A DNA stretch of 64,000 nt from NCBI GenBank assembly GCA_013288145.1, contig JABDCJ010000007.1, positions 8,757-72,756 on the forward strand, read 5' to 3'. The position numbers were made by a program, and so were the translations under genes. Source of the DNA: Nitrososphaerota archaeon. Its GTDB lineage: Archaea; Thermoproteota; Nitrososphaeria; Nitrososphaerales; CADDZS01. Positions within the stretch are counted from its first letter, which is position 1, and each line of letters starts with the position of its first letter. The notes below the pieces were generated by a model that was given only the letters and a program-made list of their open reading frames with translations, was not told the origin of the DNA and searched no databases. Of the stretch, positions 9,688 through 17,815 are shown piece by piece.

Positions 9688-9915
9688 ATGAGCAGACAAA
9701 AAATGACTGAAAAAATAACGAGCGTTGCACTCGTTGAACTCCGTGCTCCACTCGGTGTTCATCCTGTGCAGGCAGTGAACAGGTCCGGTAATAACTGGTC
9801 GGAGTTGAAACTTGCTGATTTAAGGACGAGACAGGAGATCAAGAAAAAGTGTTCAAAGTATTCGTGGATAACCAAGCCGACGTATCGGGGCGGCATCTGG
9901 AATTTTATTTTCTAA
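9688..9915 (+). CDS. Small hypothetical protein downstream of the helicase-like gene
   Basis: 75 residues. It starts at ATG 9688, with AGGAGG immediately before the ATG and four bases after the helicase-like stop, so it is co-transcribed and probably co-translated. The sequence (SVALVELRAPLGVHPVQAV, then WITKPTYRGGIWNFIF) resembles no family I know. Its size and place suggest an accessory protein of the element. Confidence 0.55.
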   Translation: MSRQKMTEKITSVALVELRAPLGVHPVQAVNRSGNNWSELKLADLRTRQEIKKKCSKYSWITKPTYRGGIWNFIF

Positions 9916-9987
9916 AAGGGGCGAAAGAAATCGACCTTACTTCAACGAATCGACCGAAATTCCCGTAAACCCAATCCCCTTCAAGAG

Positions 9988-10983
9988 GTGATCTGTGGAG
10001 ACTCGAAAGACATTTTGAAAGAATTTCTGCCCAAAAGCGTTGATTTTGTAATGACGAGCCCTCCATACGCGGGCGCATTGCGAGACTACTCGTGGCAGTC
10101 CTTCGCATTGTGGGACGGTAATATGTCCTGCACTCATACTTTTGAAAGACGTCCCAGTGGAGACTACTGTACCACATGCGGTGCTTTCAGAGGTCAGCTC
10201 GGACACGAGCCAAACGCCGATGATTATGTCAAGCATCTAATGACAGTGCTTACTGCAGTGCACCGCGTTCTGAAGGACGAGGGTTCGCTTTACCTCAATA
10301 TATCAGACACATATCACGACGGAGCTCTTCTCGGAATTCCGGATATGGTGTGCGCTGAAATGAGAGTAGACGGGTGGCGGAAGCTGGAAGAAATAGTCTG
10401 GGTGAAAACAAATGGAATGCCCGAAAGTGTCTCAAACCGGTTCAGCAGGCGATTTGAGTATCTTTTTCATTTCGTAAAATCGAAGAGCTACTTTGGCAAC
10501 ATAGACCTTACCAGAATCCCTCCTCTCCACGACCGCCAGCCGGCAATCGACAAAACGAAATTCGTGAAGCATGACACTAGTGTAAAGCGGACTGGAAACG
10601 TATCTTACCGCGATCCTCTTCACTCCCGACCGAATCATCCGCTGGGAAAAAACCCGGGAAACGTGTGGGAAATTAACTGCGCGCACGAGATGGGACCACA
10701 TCCCGCTGTTTATCCTCTTGAACTGTGCTACCGACCGATGGTCGCCTCATGTCCGCCCGGCGGGACGGCGTTGGATCCCTTCTGCGGGATCGGGACTACG
10801 CTTGTAATGGCGAAGCTGCTGCGAAGGCCCGCAGTTGGCATCGAGATCAATCCGCAGTTCGCCGAGATAGCAAGAGAAAACCTCGCAAGTGTTGATCGGG
10901 AGACGCAGACGCTGTCTACAATCTTGGATCAGAAGGAAAAAGATCAATCTTTTTCGTTGGACGCATTTGTAGCTGGCAAGTAA
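9988..10983 (+). CDS. Site-specific DNA methyltransferase (amino-methyltransferase, beta-class order) with zinc insert
   Basis: 331 residues from GTG 9988. The catalytic motif IV TSPPY comes near residue 30 and the SAM-binding motif DPFCGIGTT near 265, the order of beta-class N4-cytosine/N6-adenine methyltransferases. Between them a CxH...CxxC cluster (CTHTF, YCTTCGAFRGQLG) forms a probable zinc finger in the target-recognition region, a variant seen in related enzymes. It exocyclically methylates DNA; the target site cannot be read from the sequence. No restriction enzyme is adjacent, so it probably protects or marks the mobile element's DNA. It follows the helicase and small gene in the same direction. 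Confidence 0.85.
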   Translation: MICGDSKDILKEFLPKSVDFVMTSPPYAGALRDYSWQSFALWDGNMSCTHTFERRPSGDYCTTCGAFRGQLGHEPNADDYVKHLMTVLTAVHRVLKDEGSLYLNISDTYHDGALLGIPDMVCAEMRVDGWRKLEEIVWVKTNGMPESVSNRFSRRFEYLFHFVKSKSYFGNIDLTRIPPLHDRQPAIDKTKFVKHDTSVKRTGNVSYRDPLHSRPNHPLGKNPGNVWEINCAHEMGPHPAVYPLELCYRPMVASCPPGGTALDPFCGIGTTLVMAKLLRRPAVGIEINPQFAEIARENLASVDRETQTLSTILDQKEKDQSFSLDAFVAGK

Positions 10984-11118
10984 GGAGAACGTACAATGAA
11001 ACATGAAGAGCTCAAGTGAGATGGTCTCTTTCGGTGAAAGTAGCATGGCAACTAGAATCGAATCTTGCGACATGCTGTCAGTTACCTTGTTTCATCACTG
11101 ACTAGGTAGATTCAGAAA

Positions 11119-11706
11119 ATGAAATCTGCGAAAAGTCACTTGATTTCCCTTAGAAGGCTTCAGAGTTCACCCGATCCCTTGTACGTTTTGTTCGCGCGGA
11201 CTCAATCGAGAGCCGCCGGGGAAAAGTTTCTGAAGTGGATGCAAGAGGCTCCAAATCTTCAGCGCACTGCGAAAGAAGTAAGTGAGTTTTGCAATGCACT
11301 GGCAGCAGGCAACCGGGGAACTCGGCTGGCTCGACCGAATTTTTATTCCAGTGTATTAGGCACGCTGGTTCTCATGGGGTTTATGGAAAAAAACGCTCTA
11401 TACGACGAAAAGTTAGGCAGCGCAGTGCCCGCCTACAAAATAGTCATTCAGCCAGTGACCGCGAGAAAGCCGATGAAGGGCACGTTTCTGTATCTGGCGC
11501 ATGAGCTTGCGTTGAAATGGAACGAGCTATTTGCAAGTCCTACAGAACGCGAGAATGGAGCAGCGGAGAAGGTCAGATCACCCGAATATGAAATGGTCAA
11601 ACCCCAGACTAGCCACGGCAAATTGATCTCCAAAAAAACATCAGCTTCTTTCCGATACGAACTGCGACCGATTCAATACGAAAGCAAGACTCCAGAACGT
11701 AAATAG
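11119..11706 (+). CDS. Hypothetical protein of the element operon
   Basis: 195 residues from ATG 11119, 135 bp after the methyltransferase. The middle (NFYSSVLGTLVLMGFMEKNALYDE) could be a winged-helix segment, since a short helix pair is followed by a turn and a strand-like stretch. The C-terminal 50 residues are basic and probably disordered. I do not recognise a family. A role in control or partition of the element is a guess from context only. Confidence 0.55.
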   Translation: MKSAKSHLISLRRLQSSPDPLYVLFARTQSRAAGEKFLKWMQEAPNLQRTAKEVSEFCNALAAGNRGTRLARPNFYSSVLGTLVLMGFMEKNALYDEKLGSAVPAYKIVIQPVTARKPMKGTFLYLAHELALKWNELFASPTERENGAAEKVRSPEYEMVKPQTSHGKLISKKTSASFRYELRPIQYESKTPERK

Positions 11707-11734
11707 GAAGCCGGAGCCCGATTGTTGTGCTCGG

Positions 11735-12544
11735 TCACGCTCTGCGGTGTCGCGTCGGGACCTCTCGCAAGATGTATTGCTTATTGCCGACTACCAAAGC
11801 AGAGTAAGTCGTCGGTTTTCCGGTCGACTGGTCTATCTTCGTGATTTCACATCCGCTCACTCTGCGACGCTCAAAAAAATCCGACGCAGCGTCCACAAGA
11901 AAGTCAGCAACGTCTCCATCATATTGGAAGATCTCGCTCCAGTCTCGAATAATTTGCAGCGCCGTCGAATCGAGACCCACATGTATTATTCCTTCTTCTC
12001 TCAGACAGATCGGAATCCGACTTTCCGTTTGCTCGCTGCTCGCAGCGTTGTTTGCTGCAGTTTGTTCGCTAGCGACGAATGTAGAATCGCTGTCGATCAC
12101 TTCCGGAGGCGGCCAATCTCGCTTCCCGGGTTGCAAGTCCGTCAATTTTGCGGATAATGGGCCAAGCGCGTTGCGTTGATCCGCTTGTCCAGCCTGAATT
12201 GTCTGCCATGCTGTGTCAGTAGCGATCTCTGGCAGATTCCTGCCGGCGACTACCGAGGGGACGGTCCACCTTTTGTAGTTCGTCAGGTGTGCGCCCCACC
12301 TCCGCCGTGCATTTTCTTCGGTCAAGTGAACCCCACTTTTTGCACACGCGGACATGGCGCTCTTGATAGCGGCAATCTTCAGACCTTCCCGCTCTTGGTT
12401 GGTTCTTGCGGCGAAGTATTTTTCCATATGGTCCCCGAAGATATGTGAGCATGTATCCTTCGCGACATCTTGAATTTCCGTAAGTCTCACTCTTGAGCAT
12501 GAACATGGTCCCAACCCGCCTAAATGATTTCGTACCAAATGCAC
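11735..12544 (-). CDS. Hypothetical protein at the right edge of the element cluster
   Basis: 269 residues, transcribed towards the element operon, with its 3' end 28 bp from the previous gene. The N-terminal half has charged helices and a patch around RRRWGAHLTNYKRW that could bind nucleic acid. The middle is low-complexity (Ser/Ala/Glu). The C-terminal 90 residues (LQIIRDWSEIFQYDGDVADF and after) look like a compact alpha/beta domain. The N-terminal start is uncertain; a second ATG 120 bp inside (HMEKYFAARTNQ) is a fair alternative. No family recognised. Confidence 0.5.
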   Translation of the reverse strand: MHLVRNHLGGLGPCSCSRVRLTEIQDVAKDTCSHIFGDHMEKYFAARTNQEREGLKIAAIKSAMSACAKSGVHLTEENARRRWGAHLTNYKRWTVPSVVAGRNLPEIATDTAWQTIQAGQADQRNALGPLSAKLTDLQPGKRDWPPPEVIDSDSTFVASEQTAANNAASSEQTESRIPICLREEGIIHVGLDSTALQIIRDWSEIFQYDGDVADFLVDAASDFFERRRVSGCEITKIDQSTGKPTTYSALVVGNKQYILREVPTRHRRA

Positions 12545-13172
12545 TGTGTGTTCGGGCTTCGTTGGGGTCCGTCAAGCAGAATATTAGATGAGATTGCCTA
12601 AAAGATTTCATGTCGAGGGAACTATGCCGCGAGTGCGGGGGTCGCTATTATCGCTAGCGAGATTTTTTTCGCCTGCGCGAATCAGTGTTTCAATCGAATT
12701 GGGAGTGAACGAGGTCTATTGCCGGCGAGCAAAATAACTGTATTTTGATTTCAGAAATATGAACAGCGGATTCCCTAGATCATATCTCACGTCATGTGAA
12801 AAGTAGGAAAGCGCCTAAAAACATTAGGCGACAAAAATCGATAGCCTAACCGCGTACTAACGATTGCCTTTCGATTTACTAGCGAACCTAATCCGGTGAA
12901 AATCGAGTCGTCCCGTGAGGATTGCGGACGTCGCTAGCCCAAAGCCGAATTTCCTCGGACGGATCCGGCATGGCGCTAGCAAGAATAATCATTGTGATGA
13001 ATGTGTTCAAAACGTCACAACTTTTCAAACTCACTTTCGACGACGAAGTAAAGGTTGTCCAAAGAGATTCCCAAATTCTTGGTCTTCAATGCCTTAAGGA
13101 TCGCAATGTCCAGTTCCTTCCTCGCGCGCGCGCAAACTAGCTTCGAGGCTACTGCCGATTGTAAAATTGCCG
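12545..13172. other. 630-bp gap between element cluster and secreted-protein genes
   Basis: No convincing gene. Short frames exist on both strands around 12.92-13.23 kb; the reverse one contains a plausible helical piece (ELDIAILKALKTKNLGISLD) but has no good start. The gap holds the hairpin at 12812-12830. It may be the element's non-coding boundary or origin region. Confidence 0.4.
12812..12830. repeat. 7-bp perfect inverted repeat
   Basis: CGCCTAA, loop AAACA, TTAGGCG. A third related half-site (TAGCCTAA) lies about 15 bp downstream. Possible regulatory or origin motif within the non-coding gap. Confidence 0.45.
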
Positions 13173-13934
13173 CTAACAGCCAAGACCATCTGTAATATTC
13201 AAATTCGCGCCAGCAGTGGCGGGGAACCACTCTTGATCAATATTAAAACAAGGTGCCGGCCATCCTGTAAAGTTGCTGAGCTGTTCCGGGAGGACTCCGA
13301 TAAACCATGTGCTTCCCGTAGGTTTTGTAATCACAGCATCACCCCCGGTATAGATCGTCGGTCCCCCAGTGGCGCATCCTACTTGCGACGGCGGCACACT
13401 TGAAACCGGACAAATTACGATGTCCACCGGCGCATTGTAAGGCATCAGGTTAACGCAACATTGACCACTGCTGTCATTGAAAACTGTGATAGTGATCGTG
13501 GAAAATCCGGGTCCCGTCGTAATATTGTCAGAATATACTGTGATCGTCGTCGTAAGAGTTACGGTGGTTCCAGGAATTGCAATGCAAGTGGGACTGTCTG
13601 TTGCTGGAAAATCACAATCACCTACAGTCGAATTTTGAGAGTCGGGATAGATAGTAGTCGTCTCTGTGGTCGTTGATGTCTGTGTGGTCGTTACGGAGAC
13701 TGCTGACCTCAGTGTATTTGTCTTAGTCGTCGTTTCCTCCTGCGTCTGTATAGTCATCTGTGTTAACGTTGTAGCAAAAACTTGAGAAACGGTCGAAGTT
13801 ACTGTGCCCGTCTTAACGAGATAGTTCGTGACCGCCGGCGCAATCAGCCCTGATCCCAATCCGGCAATAAGTGCGACTACCACCGCTAGACTAGCTACTG
13901 CTGTTGAGACCGCCCTTCGGCAATTGTTTCGCAT
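13173..13934 (-). CDS. Membrane-anchored Thr-rich secreted protein
   Basis: 253 residues. A short basic N-terminus and one hydrophobic helix (VASLAVVVALIAGLGSGLIAP) anchor or export it. A stalk extremely rich in Thr (TQTSTTTETTTIYP) follows, likely O-glycosylated. The last ~110 residues form a Cys-containing, proline-rich domain (SGQCCVNLMPYNAPVDIVIC). The same plan recurs at 14984-15661, 31151-32023, 33216-33698, 33762-34346 and 34420-35130. It acts outside the cell; function unknown. ATG at 13934 precedes a typical anchor. Confidence 0.7.
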   Translation of the reverse strand: MRNNCRRAVSTAVASLAVVVALIAGLGSGLIAPAVTNYLVKTGTVTSTVSQVFATTLTQMTIQTQEETTTKTNTLRSAVSVTTTQTSTTTETTTIYPDSQNSTVGDCDFPATDSPTCIAIPGTTVTLTTTITVYSDNITTGPGFSTITITVFNDSSGQCCVNLMPYNAPVDIVICPVSSVPPSQVGCATGGPTIYTGGDAVITKPTGSTWFIGVLPEQLSNFTGWPAPCFNIDQEWFPATAGANLNITDGLGC

Positions 13935-14037
13935 AATTCATTGTGAGAACTTGTAGGGAACTATTAAGAATATGCTATTCCTTCAAGTTAAGAAATAATG
14001 CCCTAACAGGTATCGATTTCCGATACCTGGAGAAAAG

Positions 14038-14238
14038 TCAGTCATTCTTCTTTTTTGTTGAAGGTTTAGGTCGCTCAAGCCAACCTAGATCCTTCAAGAA
14101 ATAGACAGTGGCTGCTCTCATTGCGTCAGCTTTGGAGGCAAACATGCCCGCTTCTACGACGTCATCGAGAAAACCGTCGAGCTGGCTAGTAATGGTAACT
14201 CTGATTTCGGGCATATCCGTGTAACTTCCGTCCGCCAC
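14038..14238 (-). CDS. Ribbon-helix-helix DNA-binding protein
   Basis: 66 residues. PEIRVTITSQLDGFLDDVVEAG followed by FASKADAMRAATVYFLKDLG has the strand-helix-helix pattern of RHH (CopG/MetJ-type) regulators, with the conserved small-residue turn before the second helix. GTG 14238 has AGGTGA eight bases upstream; ATG 14214 is an alternative. It would bind DNA as a dimer and may control the surface-protein genes on either side. Target unknown. Confidence 0.7.
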   Translation of the reverse strand: MADGSYTDMPEIRVTITSQLDGFLDDVVEAGMFASKADAMRAATVYFLKDLGWLERPKPSTKKKND

Positions 14239-14329
14239 GGATATTCACCTGAATTGGTAATTATTTGGCTTCTGCACAAACAAAATCCATAATACCCGTA
14301 CCTTTTGTGGATAAGATTGTCAAAAAAGA

Positions 14330-14899
14330 ATGATGTCAGCGCTCCAAACTCGAATTTACTCAGTATTCATAATAGTCATTATCTTGATGGGCTTGGTATT
14401 TCTTGTCTACTATTCACAGCAGAACGACCGGATTTCATCTCTGCAAAATCAGGTCAGTTCGGTAAATCAAGAAGTTCAGAATCTCCAATCGAGCAACGAT
14501 GCCCTCCAAGCTCAATTGAGCAGTTCACAAAACCAAGTGATCTCGCCTCCCAGCCTTTCCCAAGCTACCGTTGAGGCGACGGATGTTTCTGTATCAGCGC
14601 ATTGTTTCGCAAATATCACCCAATTTCAAGCTGCAACTGCCGGCTATCTCTTCATAACTGGAACCACGAGCAGTCCTAACTCCTCAATTTTCCTTGTTGA
14701 ACATTTTCTGCCGCCGTTGAATGGTCAAACCACGACTGGGGGCGAGTACCAGCTAGTTCAGGGCTCGAACAACCTTATAGTCCCCGTCACCGCCGGATAT
14801 GTCATCGTGAACCTGCAAAGCGAGACTATGGGATCATGTAATTCGCAGGCTTCGGACTTCGCTGATGGTACTTTTTCAGTTCAGTATTATCACTATTGA
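14330..14899 (+). CDS. Membrane-anchored coiled-coil extracellular protein
   Basis: 189 residues. One N-terminal helix (SVFIIVIILMGLVFLVYY), then a coiled coil (RISSLQNQVSSVNQEVQNLQ and on) of about 40 residues, then a beta-rich domain with two Cys. This is a type II anchored surface protein in which the coiled coil holds the outer domain away from the membrane. ATG 14330 or 14333. No named family. It lies in the run of surface-protein genes. Confidence 0.7.
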   Translation: MMSALQTRIYSVFIIVIILMGLVFLVYYSQQNDRISSLQNQVSSVNQEVQNLQSSNDALQAQLSSSQNQVISPPSLSQATVEATDVSVSAHCFANITQFQAATAGYLFITGTTSSPNSSIFLVEHFLPPLNGQTTTGGEYQLVQGSNNLIVPVTAGYVIVNLQSETMGSCNSQASDFADGTFSVQYYHY

Positions 14900-14983
14900 T
14901 CCGAATGGCTTATCGGCTTTCGATACTATTTAGGGCGTCACTACCAATTATTTAAAAGGTGAATACTGTTTCGCACAAAGAAC

Positions 14984-15661
14984 ATGAGAGCAAAAACGAC
15001 TAGAGCAATTTCCAGTTCGCTCGCGGCAACGATTTCGGTGCTAACTTTGATTATAGGATTGTTGCTCGCGTCTTATGTGGTTCCTGTGTTGGGGCAAAAT
15101 ATGCTTCTCCGTACGACCACAACTACTGAAGAGGTTCCCACCACTGTCCAATCATTTGTAACTAGTTTGGAGACGACTACGGCAACTGTTCAAACTACTG
15201 TGAACAAAACGGCTTATGTGAGTGTGGTTATCCCTGCAATCCCCATTTCGCCCTGTTGTAATTCTTCAATGGTGAACGCAAGCCAAACTTTCCAAACCCC
15301 GGTTACTCTGGGAGATTTCATCATGGCAGTCAGCGGGAACATTACTGTTACTTGCGTTGAGTGCAAAGGGGGAGAAGTAAATGCTTCGCAATTTCAGGGT
15401 GCCTACCGGTATTGCTGTCCAAATGTGAACGCCACGGTTGATCCCATCGTTGGAAATGTTAGTGCGACGTACAACTTCGCGGACACATGGATTGCCGGGT
15501 GCACTGTATTTGAAATTGGGTGGGCAGTTTGGAAGAACACAATAAACGGAACGCTGGAAGTCGGTTTTTCCGGAGAGAATTTTTCCACCACTGCTCCTTA
15601 CGGAAGCCTATCCGGATCGTGGAGTGTTACACCCATTAATCCGGCTTCTCAGTATTGTTAG
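14984..15661 (+). CDS. Membrane-anchored Thr-rich secreted protein
   Basis: 225 residues with the same architecture as the protein at 13173-13934: basic N-terminus, one helix (LAATISVLTLIIGLLLASYV), Thr-rich stalk (RTTTTTEEVPTTVQS) and a Cys-rich outer domain with CC pairs (SPCCNSS, YRYCCPN) and N-glycosylation sequons. TTTAAAAG around 14952-14959, about 28 bp upstream of the ATG, fits a TATA box. Surface-exposed; function unknown. Confidence 0.72.
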   Translation: MRAKTTRAISSSLAATISVLTLIIGLLLASYVVPVLGQNMLLRTTTTTEEVPTTVQSFVTSLETTTATVQTTVNKTAYVSVVIPAIPISPCCNSSMVNASQTFQTPVTLGDFIMAVSGNITVTCVECKGGEVNASQFQGAYRYCCPNVNATVDPIVGNVSATYNFADTWIAGCTVFEIGWAVWKNTINGTLEVGFSGENFSTTAPYGSLSGSWSVTPINPASQYC

Positions 15662-15967
15662 ACCCGAGCATTGGTTGATTTCGAGGTATGACAGATGAGA
15701 TCATCTCAAAGAGATTGACGGACACCCCATTATCGAGCGTAAGCACTTTGTTGCGCGATGGGATGGTTGCGAATTGTCGATTGCCAACTACTCGCTTTGA
15801 TCGTAAATACATTCTCAGCGGTCGCGGTTGCGATTGGAATGTTGCTTGCTTTACTAGCAGATGAGAGGTGCTCGTTTAATCAAAATATATCGATTTTAGA
15901 TACATCCATTCAGAGAGATTTCTTATACTACGAAAGCTATAACTATTCCATCTTATTCGAGCGTTCT

Positions 15968-16981
15968 GTGAAATCATCCCTTTTTCTTATTCCTGCCTTC
16001 GCTCTAATGCTCGTCGTTTCGAGTTTCTTTTGTATTCCGGTGCGTCAGTTAGGCGTTTTTGATATGATCCCACCTCCGCCTTCTCCGCATGGACTCTTTG
16101 CTCAGCAGCAAGGTAACAGCTTCGCCCCCGGTTACTGCACGACTGCAACTGAGTGTTCTATGGGATTAACTGACTATGGAATCACGAACACCGGAAGTAC
16201 TTACAACTACTATGCATACATGTTGGAATCAACCACGACCTTCACAAAGCTCCTGATACCTGCAATCGATTCGGGGATAAGTCTTCAGTTGAACTCGGTT
16301 GCTCTAAACGTGCTTGAAAATTCCAATTATGGGGACTACTGGGTGCAGAACGTCGCTGCAATCAGCCAGACTGGATCGGTCTATACAATAGAGTTCTTAA
16401 ACAATATATGGAATTTTACAGGAAACAATCCATACTCTCCTGGGATGAGTGGCTCTGTTTGGGGATGCGGGACCGTCGGAAGCAGGGGGACATTCTACGG
16501 CTGTGGCGGTCCGGTACTCACGACCTCGCTACCATTCAAGATTGTTCTCGAAGAGACATCAAGCATCGGCACAGGATCTCAAACCAGCCAGCCCTGTGTT
16601 ACATTCTTGTATCAGCTATGGCATGGAACCAAAGAATTGGGACATGGGTCGTACGATAAGGTCTGCTTTGAATACAGTTATCCTCAAGTTGTCAATGCCC
16701 CTACATTTGTCGTCGGCGGATCCAATGGCTACACGTATAATGCATTATCGAATGTAATAACAAGCTATTGCTGTGGCCAAATCGGTGGAGTAAGCTCTGC
16801 CGCTGCCACAATGAAACTACAATATGACTATGGATTTAATGGACACTTCTCAAACGTGCTCCACGCTTGGTCAGAAGGTGACACTGGTGAAACTCTATCC
16901 GGAGTTCATATGGGTGCAAACACTATCAACCATCAGGGCATAGCAACTACCGGCACTGACAATCAAGTCGAGCTGTGGTAA
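15968..16981 (+). CDS. Thermopsin-family acid protease (peptidase A5)
   Basis: About 337 residues from GTG 15968, chosen because the signal peptide (SLFLIPAFALMLVVSSFFC) follows directly and a TATA-like GCTATAAC lies about 28 bp upstream; the same frame is open back to 15758. The core shows thermopsin hallmarks: GLTDYGITNTG, ISLQLNSVALNVL, DYWVQNVAAISQTG, FLNNIWNFTG. The family comprises pepstatin-sensitive secreted proteases working at low pH and typical of acidophilic archaea; its active-site residues are not classic DTG motifs. The length matches a single-domain thermopsin without the C-terminal anchor seen in the copy at 27461-29321. Confidence 0.85.
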   Translation: MKSSLFLIPAFALMLVVSSFFCIPVRQLGVFDMIPPPPSPHGLFAQQQGNSFAPGYCTTATECSMGLTDYGITNTGSTYNYYAYMLESTTTFTKLLIPAIDSGISLQLNSVALNVLENSNYGDYWVQNVAAISQTGSVYTIEFLNNIWNFTGNNPYSPGMSGSVWGCGTVGSRGTFYGCGGPVLTTSLPFKIVLEETSSIGTGSQTSQPCVTFLYQLWHGTKELGHGSYDKVCFEYSYPQVVNAPTFVVGGSNGYTYNALSNVITSYCCGQIGGVSSAAATMKLQYDYGFNGHFSNVLHAWSEGDTGETLSGVHMGANTINHQGIATTGTDNQVELW

Positions 16982-17039
16982 AGGAGACTGAAACCTTAAT
17001 CATAGATCATTCAATAGCTGTCAATCTGGTGGGCGCTTG

Positions 17040-17330
17040 CTACGCTTTGCCTGAATAAAGGAAAATTGGTAGCTCCTCGTGAAAAATCGCTTTATGTTGT
17101 ACCGCTTTGATCGGCTGCCAGAAATTCAATAAGGCACCCAATACACGCGCCAGATCATCGAGGGACTGATATGCCCCCAAGACTGACTCAGTATTGATCC
17201 TGGATACTTCTTGATTGAAAGTACTGCTATAGCTTGTGTGGAACACCGAGGTTTCCATTTTAGTTGATCCAGAAATTTGTCTCTTTCCTTGATTGTAGGC
17301 TTTTTCACTAGCAAGAAATTCTCCATCCAC
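17040..17330 (-). CDS. Small hypothetical protein
   Basis: 96 residues. The C-terminal half (LDDLARVLGALLNFWQPIKA and HEELPIFLYSGKA) reads like a real helical protein and the codon choice resembles neighbours. There is no obvious ribosome site, and a competing reverse frame overlaps it (17126-17344). It faces the thermopsin gene tail to tail. Treat as tentative. Confidence 0.4.
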   Translation of the reverse strand: MDGEFLASEKAYNQGKRQISGSTKMETSVFHTSYSSTFNQEVSRINTESVLGAYQSLDDLARVLGALLNFWQPIKAVQHKAIFHEELPIFLYSGKA

Positions 17331-17489
17331 TTCGGAAATAGCAACGTCCGTCGCGACGCCCGGTTATGATAGATTTGACTTGCGCCGTTCAGGTGATGCT
17401 AATTGTTTGAAACAAGATGCCTTCTAGCCCGAGATAAGCATAGTAAAACCTCAAAACCTTTAGAGCCATCTGCATGGAATCAAGCTCCG

Positions 17490-17615
17490 ATGTCTGCACG
17501 AAACTTGACAAACCGGTACTGTTGGACTTGCTTCGGAGTTACATCGCAGGAGCTGAATATAACACCGGATGGCAAACTTTCGTACACGTGTACAAAGTGT
17601 GGTCAGACTAGTTGA
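17490..17615 (+). CDS. Tiny zinc-ribbon protein (41 aa)
   Basis: ATG 17490 to a stop at 17613-17615. Two cysteine pairs, YCWTCFG and YTCTKCGQTS, separated by a short hairpin (SQELNITPDGKLS), match a minimal zinc ribbon. The frame is open further upstream, but the extension looks non-coding. Similar tiny zinc proteins lie at 19517-19666 and 30680-30862. Such peptides often modulate transcription or translation; the role is unknown. Confidence 0.5.
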   Translation: MSARNLTNRYCWTCFGVTSQELNITPDGKLSYTCTKCGQTS

Positions 17616-17815
17616 ACGAAGCTAGAATGCCTGTAGGGAATTGGTATGGTTACGTTTGCCGATAAGTCACTCTGACGGAAGTTCGACGTGTCCCCCGAGG
17701 TCGGTCCAGTTACATATTCGCCGCTCTGACCACTTCGCTCTTGCATCCTTTGGCACCGCTTTCATTCTGTGTCCAAAACCAAATGCAAATAATCTAAGGA
17801 GGAAGAAGGAGGCTC

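Noticed and set aside
12922..13230. Competing small frames on both strands
   Set aside because: Neither has a ribosome site or TATA box at the right distance; the reverse one overlaps the 3' end of a solid gene. Kept only as a note in the gap entry.
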